A stretch of DNA of 64,000 nt from Sweltsa coloradensis. Its lineage: Eukaryota; Arthropoda; Insecta; Plecoptera; Chloroperlidae. A model generated the notes under the pieces. That model saw nothing but the letters and a program-made list of their open reading frames with translations, was not told where the DNA came from and ran no database searches. The first letter of the stretch is position 1. The number at the start of each line of letters is the position of its first letter. The DNA lies in NCBI GenBank assembly GCA_024449915.1, contig JAMZAV010000899.1, positions 124,001-188,000 on the forward strand, in the 5' to 3' direction. A program made the position numbers and the translations under genes. Of this stretch, positions 10,785 through 21,499 are shown in pieces.

Positions 10785-11302
10785 AATTGTGTATTTTCAG
10801 AGTGATTATTGTTAGTAAATCGTTAATAATTAGTGGTTTTTATTTATTTATCATTTGAAGTTGTTTTTCATTGTGTTTATTGAAGAAAAACAGTGTTAAA
10901 AAACTGGTCCATACCAACAACAGAAGTGCCGAAAATACATGCACAGCACAAAAGAACGAAGTCTGACTATTAGAAAAAGAAAGGTGGAACACGGTTTCCG
11001 ACCTGATCTACTAATTAAAATTGTAAATCATTACAGTGTATTTATTGATTGGTGACTGAGATAACCTATGTAGGCCTATAGGCCCTATAGCCAGGCCCTT
11101 GTACTGTGATACTTGAATAAAGAATGTAGGCCTACACCAACGCCTGTCCCTAGGGCCGTAAGGAGTATGTTTTCAATCTTCATCCTAGAAGAAGTAAATG
11201 TACAAAATACCCTAGACCATAGTCAAATTAAAAATAAAACTAGGGTCTAGGCCTCCTAGGCAAGCCTAGAAGTGGACAAACTGTAACCCTACTTCCACGT
11301 AC

Positions 11303-11545
11303 CTGTCTCTTTTTACTTCCTATAATCTCAGCAGAGACGTGACTGAGGCTATTTATGTATGTAGTCACCATAACTGCATTAACATGAGGTAGATTTAAGG
11401 AGTCGGCTTTCTCAAACCCCTTTTCAGTCATCTTGTGAAGAACGTCAGACACTGACAGACGTAAACACCGATGGTAAACACGCACTGTTGTGACAACGCT
11501 CAGTCCGCAGTCGGCCTCACCGCACGATGACGTCACAACCAATCA
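11303..11545 (-). CDS. Probable first exon of a host gene (5' UTR plus 43 codons)
   Basis: On the minus strand an ATG at 11431 opens a frame MTEKGFEKADSLNLP... of 43 codons that ends at 11303 exactly at CAG|GTACGT, a near-consensus 5' splice site in phase 0. The frame also continues upstream without a stop to 11542, so the true start could be the earlier ATG. Immediately upstream are CCAAT, CRE and E2F-like sites, as expected for a transcription start. The protein part is hydrophilic with an Asn/Ser-rich middle and a basic SKKRQ end. I do not recognise the family. Later exons should lie to the left (below 11240) on the minus strand, but I could not identify them. An out-of-frame chance ORF is possible; the combination of promoter, start and donor is the argument against. 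Confidence 0.55.
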
Positions 11546-11600
11546 GAGCGCGTACTGAAATCTTTGCGCGGGAAGTCAAAACCGAAGAACTTTGAACATG
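11515..11600. promoter_or_regulatory. Compact promoter: CRE, CCAAT and E2F-like sites
   Basis: Within about 50 bases lie TGACGTCA (near 11529), CCAATCAG (near 11540) and TTTGCGCGGGAA (near 11563), which fit the CRE/ATF, NF-Y and E2F consensus sites. The cluster sits in a short CG-rich island next to the minus-strand exon at 11303-11545. This combination is typical of TATA-less promoters of cell-cycle or housekeeping genes. Binding is inferred, not shown. Confidence 0.55.
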
Positions 11601-12209
11601 CGTAGAATCCACAGATTTTATTTTTTATAGTTTATTTTAATTGCAATGTTTATTAAATTGAATATTACAAATTACTAAATACGTGTAAGATATATTTGAA
11701 ACCAAGGACAGTTCCCTATTGTACATTACAGTTTGAAACCCTAATGATATACGGTAGCAGAAAAACAAAATAAAAAAGTAGGCCTAGAAGTTGGTGAGTT
11801 TGATTGCGAAACTATTATTGGTTGCAAGTGTGGGCAGTGTGAACCTATAAAGTGTGATGTTAAATCTATTTGTGTAGAGTTAGTCAGACAAAATGCCAAA
11901 TAATATAACGATTGTAAATTATGTAGGTAACTTAACTATTTTTTAGTCACAAACTCTTAAAATTCACACAAAATTAAAGATGTTCTGCACTGGTAACGAT
12001 CCTATGATCTCGTCTTGCAAAATAAGTGTTACATTTCGGCAGTCAGGTTAATACTGAATAGCGCCAGCGCCATAGCAAGAACGAAGATCGTATCGTTGGG
12101 CTCAAGTCACTTTATTTCATGCGAGCTTGAAAGAAAGTCGCCGCACCACCTGACGATAGCATTTCTTACACATACTTTCTTACCATAAACACTCTGAATA
12201 ATAATACTA

Positions 12210-13038
12210 GGAAAACACCAAAGTCGTTAGACGACTGAGTGAGCCATGTGTTGAGTACCTGGTAACATTCCATTTCAAACCCCTACCTAAGGCTGGATCC
12301 AGCATTCCAGCAGCAGCTTTCCTCCATAGCTTATCATACGCTATAGTTGCACATTATGGCCATACAGTTGACATGCCCCTATACAAAGGGTCAGTAACCT
12401 TTTTTGTCTCAAGAGCAAATTTTATAGAAAATTTGAAACTGATTGCTGGTTGGAGCCATAGTAGGATAATTGTAATAGAGGTGTTCAAGCAATGTTCATT
12501 TTGTGGCTGAATTTTTGATACGTTAATTTGAAAATGTGGTCTGTTTGTGGACAGTTTTAACTACCTAATGATTGTTGTAAACAATTAATGCATTAACACG
12601 TATCGTCGTATACGCACAAACGGATAGAACCTGCACCTGCCACAGTTCAGCACAGTATTTTTGAATATGACATGGGAAAACTGTTCTATGACTTAAAAAG
12701 TGTCCTTGTTACTTTTTTATTGTATGAAAACCACATATTACACCGAATTTGTCCGTACAATCACGTTACTGTTAATACAAACGATTTGCATTGGATATTT
12801 AGTGTTTATTTGCTGCAGGTTGACTTAGATGACTTTGCATTTTAGAGACTTTCCTTAACAAAACTTTAGAGCCAGGCTAGACCCACTCAGGAGCCGCAGG
12901 TTCCCGACCCCTGCCTTATACCAACTTAATTCAAAACTATATAGTGTATATCTTAATATCATCAACTTAAATGCAAATGTTCCCGGGTACTCAACACATG
13001 ACTCGCTCACTCGTCTAACAACGACTTTAGCGTTTTCC
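12210..13038. mobile_element. 829-bp element with ~60-bp TIRs and TA flanks
   Basis: The left end (GGAAAACACCAAAGTCG) and the right end (CGACTTTAGCGTTTTCC) are inverted copies over about 60 bases, extending through TGTTGAGTACC. TA dinucleotides flank both ends, as in TA-targeting elements. The outermost GAAAACGCTAAAGTC motif also occurs at the left edge of family A copies at 45.78 and 58.67 kb. No transposase is encoded. A hAT-like element (12384-12913) lies inside. Confidence 0.65.
12384..12913. mobile_element. Nested hAT-like MITE
   Basis: The right end on the minus strand begins CAGGGGTCGGGAACCTGCGG and the left end begins CAAAGGGTCAGTAACC. Both resemble the CAGGGGTCGGCAACC ends of Charlie-type hAT elements. 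Flanks (CCCTATA and CCTTATA) are similar but not identical, so the 8-base target duplication is degraded. There is no transposase. Confidence 0.5.
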
Positions 13039-13740
13039 TACTCAAATTGGCTAAGGCGCCTTCACACCCGGAGTGCTACCGGTCGGGATAGATTTTGTTA
13101 TTTCTGGACTATTTTATTACCCCTAGAAAAGTATAGAACATGTTTTGAAATGCATGCAATACTATGGAAAACATATCCAGTACAAAATACGTGTAATGAT
13201 TGCAAGATTTACTCAATTTTTGAGCGGATTTTTTTGTAACCTTGAGCATGTAAGATGCCTTGTTCACTGCATGCAAACATGATTAGAAAAGAATGATTCT
13301 CAAAAACGAAATACATTGTTAGGTTAGGCCTAAAATAAATGTGATATTCTCAGCCTATTTTCAATTTATTATTTATTGTGAATTTAAATCGTAACGGATT
13401 TTGATCAAAATGTTAACTGCACGCTATACTTCTACAGGATGTCTGTTGGAAACCGTTCGGCCATTCTAGAGCAAAGTCACTCGCTCACAGACAAAAAACA
13501 GATCTTGAGCCGTTTTTTAGTTGAATTGTAGACTTCCGTCGCCTAGCTCCCTCGTTTAATATAAAAATACTTGCTTGAAACACGGACAAGGCCTGTAATG
13601 CAATGTAAACTGTTGGAATCCTAAGATATTTCTTCCCCTCAACTAGCAAAGACTTCCTCAGGCCTAACTAGCTACTGTCACATCCTAAGCTTATCCCCCC
13701 ACTCCCTCAAGTTTCCTCCACTCCACTTTGTACTTGCCCT

Positions 13741-13940
13741 ACATCATTAACTACCATAGAAGCCCACTCTGCAACCCCCCCCCCCCCTAATGCTCCCCCG
13801 CCATCTGTGGTGGCCAGGTTTACAGCATATGCCACTAGGTGGACATGGGTTCGAATCCCAAACAAGGCATTGGTTATTTGTCACTGTCCTTCACATCAAC
13901 TACCATAGAAAACTGCAGTTCTCACCCCCCCCCCCCCTCT
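13741..13940 (+). repeat. Direct repeat with poly-C tracts and a tRNA-like segment
   Basis: ACTACCATAGAA followed within about 25 bases by a C-run of 12 or more occurs at about 13751 and again at about 13900. Between them, 13808-13872 has A- and B-box-like motifs (GGGTTCGAATCCC). It looks like a SINE or a duplicated SINE tail. Confidence 0.45.
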
Positions 13941-14086
13941 AACTTCCAAATGATGTTTACTATTTCTCTATAAACAGTAGATGCATGAAGTTTTATGTTG
14001 TGTGCGACCGACCACCGTTTTCACCGTGATTGCTGTCGCACAATAAGCAATCTTCCTAGGCTGTACACTACTAAATATAATATACA

Positions 14087-14122
14087 AATATTTTATTTAT
14101 TTTATTTTATTTTATTTATTTA
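14087..14122. repeat. TTTTA microsatellite
   Basis: About 36 bases of TTTTA/TTTA repeats. It may be the tail of a minus-strand retroposon, but no element body is recognised. Confidence 0.7.
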
Positions 14123-14399
14123 ACGTCTATCCTATTCAGTTATAAAACTGATTTACAAAGGAGGACAACTAAATAAATCTAATTACATAGATGCTGACAC
14201 AACAATGAACTACAGTTTAGTAAATATTTGAAATAGTAACATTACAACAAAAATGCTTTAATTAAAACACAACAATTTTGACAACAAAAAAAAACTACGA
14301 TATTGTTTTAGGTGTGTTGAGTGTACGCGTTCAGGAAAGTATGCGTATATGCCCATCAATTATTGATATTATACTCCTGTCACCCTCCAATCTATTCAA

Positions 14400-14465
14400 C
14401 CAGTCCCAGCATCATGACCAGCAGTCGGGAGACCTGGGTTTGATACCCGGCCGAGATCAATGATT
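14400..14465 (+). repeat. tRNA-like SINE segment
   Basis: A GGGAGACCTGGGTTTGATAC motif forms a B-box-like T-arm. Almost the same string (GGGAGACCTGGGTTTGATCC) occurs at 28714-28733, and a related one at 39648, which indicates a SINE family. Confidence 0.5.
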
Positions 14466-15323
14466 TTGTAATTGATTTCCAATTTCCATATAATCATACA
14501 GTAAAACTAAAAGCGTAATTTTAAACTAGGGAAACCGTCAAAATTCGGCAAGTTTCATTTTTCTGAACTACACATTAACGTTAATATTCTAAATTTTAAA
14601 CAACCGTGTTCTTCCAGGCAACCATGATTAGTTTCATGTCAAGCGGATGCTACCTGGCATAAGGAAATGCCACCATCGAGTGCTAAACATACAATGAGTT
14701 CTGTATCATTCTCTCCAATCTTCACATGCACATTCACATCTGCATTATTCCTGCCTGCAGAGTCCTCTCTCTTCACACCACCACTTTATTTATCTATTTT
14801 CTACCCACCTTTTGTTTTAGTCTAGTTTTAGTCCATGGGACAGTAACAAGCATAGCGGAAACTTGTTTACCAAGTAGTTGACTGATTGACTCAAAGAGAG
14901 CAGCACCTTCGAAGTCAACAGTCATGTTTTGCGAAGAAGGCGGTGATAGGTGTTTCCTTTTCTGATTCCAACGGCCAGCCTCAGCTGTCACACTAAGCCC
15001 ACTTGTGTTGTTTTATGGTTAGCTAGTGCCAACAACTTGTCAAATCAAAGCTTTGAGTTGTTTTGGGGTTTATTAAACCACTAGCAGTGCCTAGCGCATT
15101 CGTAAATACTCGGTAGTTCAGAATAGAACGTGTTTACTGATAAACTGGCTCCAGCAAACAGGCCTAGGCCCTAGTGGTGGTGTTCGCAATATCGGGTAAT
15201 GATGGAACATTTATGAAAAGTCATTGAAAAAAAATAATAATGTGTGTGCAGATTACTCTCTTCATTTCTTTCAATTAAATGAACAACCAAAAATTACAAA
15301 GCTTGAGTTGAGAGGCTGGTTTA

Positions 15324-15607
15324 GTGTTGAGTGGGGAAAGATTGATAGACGGCTAGGAGCCAACAGTTTACCTTGAAAGAGATTAGCAACTGTGTAGAGT
15401 TGAAGGTCACAACATACACAAATAACATTACGACAAAATGTTTTGGCTTGAACAGCCTTGTTCACCCATCGAGATGAGAGATTACCACTCTCTTCATTCG
15501 TGTTGGCCAATATGTTTATGTGACCTTCAACTCTACACAGCTGCCAATCTCTTTCAAGGTAAGCTGTTGGCTCCTAGCTGCCTATCAAATCTTTCCCCAC
15601 CCAACAC
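15324..15607. repeat. 284-bp foldback element
   Basis: Arms of about 92 bases (from GTGTTGAGTGGGGAAAG, with GGAGCCAACAG and GAGTTGAAGGTCAC inside) are inverted copies separated by about 100 bases. Parts of the arm (ACAGCTTACCTTG, TGGGGAAAG) recur near 28.6 kb and 53.7 kb. It is a non-coding foldback. Confidence 0.75.
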
Positions 15608-15795
15608 ATGAATTAAAATGGGTATATCTACCCCCACCATGGAAACACCTAGGTAGTTTTTCTTTTACCGCTAGGTTGTGCTAGGGGTTACTTGATAGTT
15701 GACTGATTAGTGGCGACACTAAGTACTCCATCCCAAATTTAACATTGTGTTTCCACTCTCCCCGGTTATTTCTCTATGTACACCCGTTATCATAT

Positions 15796-16087
15796 GTAAA
15801 TCAAGGGGTCTGGAACATACCTACCGTTATCGACCTCGGTTCGTTCTGGTGTCGCTATATTTACAGAGCTGCCGTGAGGAAACATGGCGGCCCTATTTTA
15901 CGTAGCAGTTGGCCTATTGGGACTTTTAAACACTTAAATAATGGATTCATTAAACAGGCAAGCCGTCAAATCCTTGCATATTTGCTGGGTGCTAGCTTTG
16001 TGTATTCAGTGCTGTGCCTTTTAGAACAAATCCGAGATTTGCCGAGCGAGTGTCGGTGGTGTCGGTAAAAGATTACCCTTGATTTAC
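15796..16087. mobile_element. 292-bp element with GTAAATCAAGG inverted ends
   Basis: The ends GTAAATCAAGGGGT and ACCCTTGATTTAC are inverted. The same end sequence forms the small hairpin at 26174-26228, so it is a recurring terminus. A 107-codon open frame overlaps it but shows no known domain; I treat it as non-coding. Confidence 0.5.
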
Positions 16088-16645
16088 TTCTGAAGCCGAT
16101 CGTAAGTCCGTCTCCTTGGTCTCCTGCATCGGAATCCTCTTAACCACTGCAACCTTCCTCTTCCCAGCTTTAGTTAGACTCTTCTCCAAGTTACGTTCTG
16201 ATCTTTGTGCTAATTACCTTATCAATCTTTGTCATTGGCATAAATGTTGATTAGCAACAATAATCTAAATTTGGTTTTTGATCGAATTGCGAGAAATTGT
16301 GAATTTTGTAGATGCCATTTGAGTTATTAAATTTTTCATGAATTTGACCCACCTATAGCTTCCCTGTAAATTATTCATTTCCCACCGACAGTTACGATTT
16401 CTACATTGATGCCGTTACGAACATTCCACATTCCTAGTGAGTTTTAGGATTTCAACATTAGTTACACACATAGGCCTACAAAGTCTATAAAATACCAGAA
16501 CACATGGCAGATTATGCCAAACCAATCTGCCATTCTCCTCAAACATAACATAAAGCAGATTTTGTTGCTTAATGTCTCTATTATTGCCATCTTGCTACTA
16601 GAGACGATGAGTGGTGATAGATGGGGGTGAACAACAATTATGTCT

Positions 16646-16722
16646 TGTGTGGGACTCGAATCCATGTCCTCCTAGTGTCGTAAGTGTCAGGCGTGCGCCT
16701 AAATCGTATGAGCCACTGCGGA
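16646..16722 (-). repeat. tRNA-like SINE head
   Basis: On the minus strand the segment starts CAGTGGCTCA, has a pairing anticodon-arm-like region and ends in GGATTCGAGTCCCA, a B box. The copy near 22768-22836 has the same start and layout. It is tRNA-derived but not a standard tRNA gene. Confidence 0.5.
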
Positions 16723-16874
16723 CGGTTTAGTTTCTCTTCCATCAAGGGTAGCTACAGAAGGTGTTGTTGATCTTAACGATAGCTCTCTTTGCATCGGTGG
16801 TTGGTGCTAGGTTCCGCGGCAACATTACCATCGGTTGGAAAGTGAACCTGAATGACCCGTAGCAAGGAAATTAG

Positions 16875-17175
16875 TAGAGGTGTGCGAACAACAGATTTTT
16901 CTTTGAATCGAAGTGATGAAGTGTTCAAACATTTGAATATTTCGAGTTCGAATAATGGAAGAATTATTATCGTTTAAACTATCTGTGCTCAGTTCAATAA
17001 ATTGATGCTTATTGACAATTCAAATTTAATTCGAGATGCAGGTGTTGTAACTTTCTGATTGACGTAACACCCAGAACACACTGCAAGTAGTTCGGAATTC
17101 GAAAAGTTTCGAATCGAGTTTGAACCCTTAATATGTTCGTTCAAATTTTAATTTTTGAGTACTCGCACACCTCTC
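16875..17175. mobile_element. hAT MITE, 301 bp, with perfect 8-bp target duplication
   Basis: The element starts TAGAGGTGTGCGAAC and ends GTACTCGCACACCTCTC, so the termini are inverted. It is flanked on both sides by GAAATTAG (16867-16874 and 17176-17183), an exact 8-base duplication as made by hAT transposases. Subterminal TTCGAA and CGAATTCGAA-like motifs are typical of hAT ends. It encodes no protein and would depend on a transposase elsewhere. Confidence 0.88.
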
Positions 17176-17788
17176 GAAATTAGTATTGGTTGTGTTGGTT
17201 AACGTTGACAGGGCCACTTGTATCTTCTTGCTTAGGCCTAACTAACTCGCATCGTGTTGGTCAGGCAGTAGAGCATCCCCTACCAAGTTCCTGCCACCTG
17301 ACTCTGTCCTCCCTTGGAATCTTATCAAACGGTCCAATTATGTAGTTTTTACAAGGGATGAACGGGGAACACGGGGGTGGGGGGGAGAAGATTAATAATC
17401 AATATCTAATTAAGAATAATAGATGGCAAATTTGCTACTCGATTTAGTTTTTAGTTGGTTTTGACCGCTTTCCTTGTTAAAGTGAATTGAAATAATTTAC
17501 ATATTAACATTTTTACTTAGTTTTATCGATCCATATTAACTTACCATATTTCTAGTTAACGTTAATTTATCATTAATCTATATTGAATTGTAGGAAGCTG
17601 AGCACAGGCCCTATATGAGCTGCCAATAATAGATTTAGTTGTTTGAAGTCCCTAGCAATGCTCCAAAATTGACAGGTTATGAGTAAATTTTTCTTACTTT
17701 AGAAAATAGGTCTACTTTTCCGCTCACCTGTCAAAATAATCTAACAATACATAAAAACGGCAGAAATATAGTGGGCGTCTACATTACT

Positions 17789-18201
17789 ACACATAACAAA
17801 AACTTGTAAAAAATACAGCCAAACCTTACACACTCAAAAGAAATGAGATCTTAAAAAAAGGGCCAAGCTCATCTACCCTTCCACATTTCACACACATTCA
17901 ATTCATAAACGTACAGTGTCCCGTAACAACACCCTTGAAAAGCTTGGCAAAATAGAATTTGCAACTATTAATTTAAACGTAATAGTTCATCCAAATTCTT
18001 TTTTTCTAATTAATTTTAACCTAATGGTCATGCAAATTCTATTTTGCTAAGCATTTCAAGGGTGTTGTTACGGGACACTGTACGTTTATGAATTAAGAAT
18101 GCGCAAATGTGGAAGGGTAGATGAGCTTGGCCCTTTTTTTTAGATCATTTCTTTTGAGTGTGTAAGGTTTGGCTGTATTTTTACAAGTTTTTGTTATGTG
18201 T
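17789..18201. repeat. 413-bp foldback, copy 1 (partner at 50272-50685)
   Basis: The two arms, each about 190 bases (ACACATAACAAAAACTTGTA outward, GTACAGTGTCCCGTAACA inward), are inverted copies with a short loop near 17990. A second, similarly sized copy lies at 50272-50685. In both, one outer side continues into the same family A-related sequence (GATCTCATTACTTTTTC), so the foldback is probably part of a larger element. Confidence 0.85.
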
Positions 18202-18575
18202 GGGATCTCATTACTTTTTCAAGTTCCATTGCAAAATTATTTGTTAAAATATAATAAATTTATCAAAGTCGATTTAATTGCTATGGTATTACCAATTCAA
18301 TAGAATGAAAAAAATATAGTGGTCCAAAGACTTGCTTTTTGTAAACAGTGTAGGCGATTATTGTCACGTAACTATAGTTACTTGTTGATTGTATGCCTGT
18401 ATAAGGCTTATTTTAAAACCTTTATTAATTGGAAGCCTTCCAGCAGTTTTTTTAAAACTTTTTCTTTCAAAGGGAATTACATCACTATTACCTGTGGCAA
18501 AACCTACCATCCTGTCTTACAGCCGCCAATTTTTTTCGAATTTATTTGGATAAATAAAATCACCGCCTTCTGAAT
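18202..18575 (+). repeat. Family A-related segment joined to the foldback
   Basis: The sequence from GATCTCATTACTTTTTCAAG through TAACTATAGTTACTTG and GGAAGCCTTCCAGCAG to the ATCACTATTACC core matches, in inverse orientation, 49370-49490 plus 50200-50272. It lacks the 3' end of the element and is thus truncated after the core. Confidence 0.7.
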
Positions 18576-18949
18576 TTTGTAGTAGTCAACTGCAATCTCA
18601 CCCATCTCTTTTAAAATCAACGTAACGATAATGTCAATCACTTTGCTAATAAAACCTTGTTTAATTAATAAATGATTTCTAGCCAGAAATCGATTTATTA
18701 ATTACTCTATTTATCTTTTCAATACTAATTATTTTCTATCGCGGGAGAACCTGTTGCTTTACTTTATCAACAGAGGGCAACCCAGAGCCTAAACGCGGGA
18801 ACACCTTATCTTCACTAGCCTAGAAATACGGTTTATAGCATTCATCTGTAATATCCATTATAATACGTAATTATAAAATAATTTAGTTAATCTAGTAATA
18901 GTATCCTATGTCTTCTCCATCCTATAATATTAATCCTTGTTTGGTCGCG

Positions 18950-20510
18950 CGGGTCTAGAATAGCGTTGGTCTTTTGGGTTCCGAACTACACTAACGACGC
19001 CGTCCCCATATACTTAGCATTGAGATAAGGGTCAAAGTGGTTTGCTTCGTGGCCGGCTTGGTAACGTGCATGTGCGCTTTGCATGCTGGGACTGTTCACT
19101 TCTTCTGGGCCGGCGATTGAATCGGCAAGGTGGTGGAGAGTTGCTCCCCACGTTCAAATTACAGTTTTTGTAGAGAATAATCTCTTAGCCAGGCTGAGAG
19201 CCTGCCACGTAAATCAACACTGTGTCGCGAGTGTTTTCAGCTATAAAATATAAAAATCCGTTCAGTGGGTTCCTCGTAGTGAACCAAATAATATTTACAG
19301 AGCATTAGGTCGGGCATTGAGCACAGCTAGCCAGTCCGCATCGTGGCTTCAAAACCGACGCGTTTGAGATAACAGAGATACTAGGAAGTTTTGCCTTACG
19401 AGAGCGAGCCTAATAGAAAGGTTTTGTGATTCTGAATACGTGGATCTAAGCTTCGATCCGATTGGGATTATATTTGGCGAATTAGAGGACTTTAGGGAAG
19501 TCGCGGCAGATAGCGTGGGTAAGATTTGGAACTGTGTAGAGCGTCTTTGTGACCAATTCAGTGTCAGAAACAGCGTCAGGACACCTTGAACGAGTGTGTA
19601 AGAACCATATCCTTTGTTGGGAATATAACAATCGTCGCGATAGCGAGAATTTTTCCGTTTTATTGTAACTATCGTACTTTGCACCGAAAGTGTAGAGTGT
19701 CGGCCATTTTGCTTTATCGAATCGATTTCGATCTGCGAGTTGTGAACGAAGTCGTAACTCGTCTCACCCTACTGAGGAACAATCGAACCAAGTACAGGCG
19801 AGATAGTCGCAGTTGCAAGATTCGATTTTTCACCGGATATTAAAGAACAGTGCGTGAACTTTGGAAGTGAGTTGGGATTCTTGGTGGACCGTGCTAGTGG
19901 TTGATTATTATTTCGAGTTGGAGTTAGTGGAGAACAATAACCAGAGAGTGTTTGCGTGCGAGTGAAGCACATATTCAGTTAGGAGTGACCGCACGAGGTG
20001 AATGCGGGTAGAGCAAGCGATCTCACGCGGACTAGTGAACTTGATAGAAAACAACAACGCGTCTGATTTGAGACAGTGGATTGTTCCGTGCACGCAAACC
20101 GAAACGTGAGTCGTGACGAGTGTAGATTTTATAGCGGACAATCGTGGAGCGCTGTGACGTAAGCACGGGGTAGTGATGAATGCAAGGTCATCATTACGAA
20201 GATAACTTTTGCGATATCGGAGTAGTATAAACAGTTCGAGAAAAGTGGAACCCAGCAGCAGTTATTCAGTCGATTCCTGAGGGGCGTTTCTATTCATGGG
20301 CTTTGGTGACCGCACCAGGTCAGAGGGCTACACCTCGTAGATGCTGTCCGAGCATATCTCCAGTTTGAGTCCGGGCGAGCCTATGGACGTGTGAGATCCT
20401 CCCTATCCCAAACTCCAGTGTCGGCCGCTGGAGGATCTTGTCCATTCCTCGTCAACCCGAGGGTCAAGCTGTCTCAGTACATCTATGATGAGTACTTTGA
20501 TCTTTGATCA
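18950..20510. other. CpG-rich unexplained region: 5' leader or LTR candidate
   Basis: Over about 1.5 kb the CG dinucleotide is frequent, unlike the flanks. A TATAAA lies at 20226-20231. Downstream, 20310-20507 is an open 65-codon frame on the plus strand (ending VKLSQYIYDEYFDL before TGA) but without an ATG, and a 17-codon ATG frame begins at 20341. I see no matching direct repeat for an LTR and no splice site I trust. It could be the promoter and 5' UTR of a host gene, a solo LTR, or a LINE 5' UTR. The DEYFDL frame does not match a family I know. Confidence 0.35.
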
Positions 20511-21130
20511 AAATCAATTATTATTATATAAAAATACTTTGTAACTTTTGAATATTTGATAATCATTATTTTTTGTTTTAAAACCATATCAATCTTGAAT
20601 TATTCGTTTCTGATCAGAACTAGGTAGGCATTTACCTGTACTTAATTTGCCATACGTGTTCTAATATAACGTATGATGATTGTTTGATCAACATCTGGAC
20701 TGTTCTTTTCAATTGTTAAAAACCTGTATTTCCCTTCCATCTAGTATAATATTTCAGCCAGCTAATCGTCAATCTTCTTTCATAAAAAATCAAACAATAG
20801 GATACTATCCTACATTGTCTGACTATTGTATAAACAGGGTGACCCTTAAATAACTTCAGTATTTACCCAAAAACCTTATTTTAATAATTGTTTGAGTTCA
20901 TGAAACCCGTATAAATTATTGCCGAATTAAATTTAGAGTATAAATTGGTTGTAATTAGTAATAATAGTTTTCCAGTATAATTTTCTCATCGGTCTCCGAT
21001 TGTAGCTAAGCCGAGGCAATTTGAGTAATTAGATCTTGCCAGACTAATTAGATTTTCGAGTATATATTTAATTTTTTGAGCGCGAAAACTTGAAATAATT
21101 TAAAACTAATAAATTTCAAACCGAGTGAAA
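20511..21130. other. No gene seen
   Basis: AT-rich sequence without recognisable elements. Confidence 0.5.
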
Positions 21131-21132
21131 GG

Positions 21133-21499
21133 TCCGTTATTCCACATACCTTAATGTCCATGTAAAATATGAACGTTGTAGCTCCACCTGTTTGGTCAGA
21201 ATCGCTGGGCAATTGAAACTGACGAATTAGATAGTTGCCAGTAGTAACTAACGTCCTTAAAGTGATTTTGAGCATGTTTCAAGTCATATTTTCACCAAGA
21301 AGGAATGCTCGTACCCCAACCAAATTTGGCATGTGTTGTCGAGTACCTAAATCCCCTCGATTTTGATAGTTTTCAAGTTCACATCACGTTTCATGATGGC
21401 TGGGTGACACCTCGAAATCACCCCAACTCTGCTTGCTGTATAAGGTGCCCGAGTGTGTAGCGCACCGCAGCTTGGCTGCGGCGCCCTAACGGGCACCTA
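21133..21499 (+). mobile_element. Family A repeat, 3' part with type-2 end
   Basis: It contains the core (AATATGAACGTTGTAG, CACCTGTTTGGTCAGAATCG), then a 250-base segment (ACTGACGAATTAGAT, CACCAAGAAGGAATG, CCTAAATCCCCTCGATTTTG, GGTGACACCTCGAAATCACC) and ends in the hairpin GGCGCCCTAACGGGCACC. The same order, inverted, is at 48972-49340. The hairpin-plus-CTAG end recalls Helitron 3' ends, but the third copy (1292) ends CTAT. Confidence 0.7.

Larger units (their letters stand above)
9552..10907. mobile_element. Element with 48-bp terminal inverted repeats (element H)
   Basis: Bases 9552-9599 and 10860-10907 are inverted copies with only three differences; the outer 32 bases are identical, starting CCAGTTTTTTAACACTG. 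Between them lie a small foldback (9795-9912) and a nested family A copy (10085-10784). Without the nested copy the element would be about 650 bases. It encodes no transposase that I can recognise, so it is a non-autonomous DNA transposon of unknown class. Related sequence occurs at 61015-61165 and 62960-63050. Confidence 0.65.

Noticed and set aside
15745..16068. 107-codon plus-strand frame
   Set aside because: It lies within an element with inverted ends and has no domain; treated as chance.
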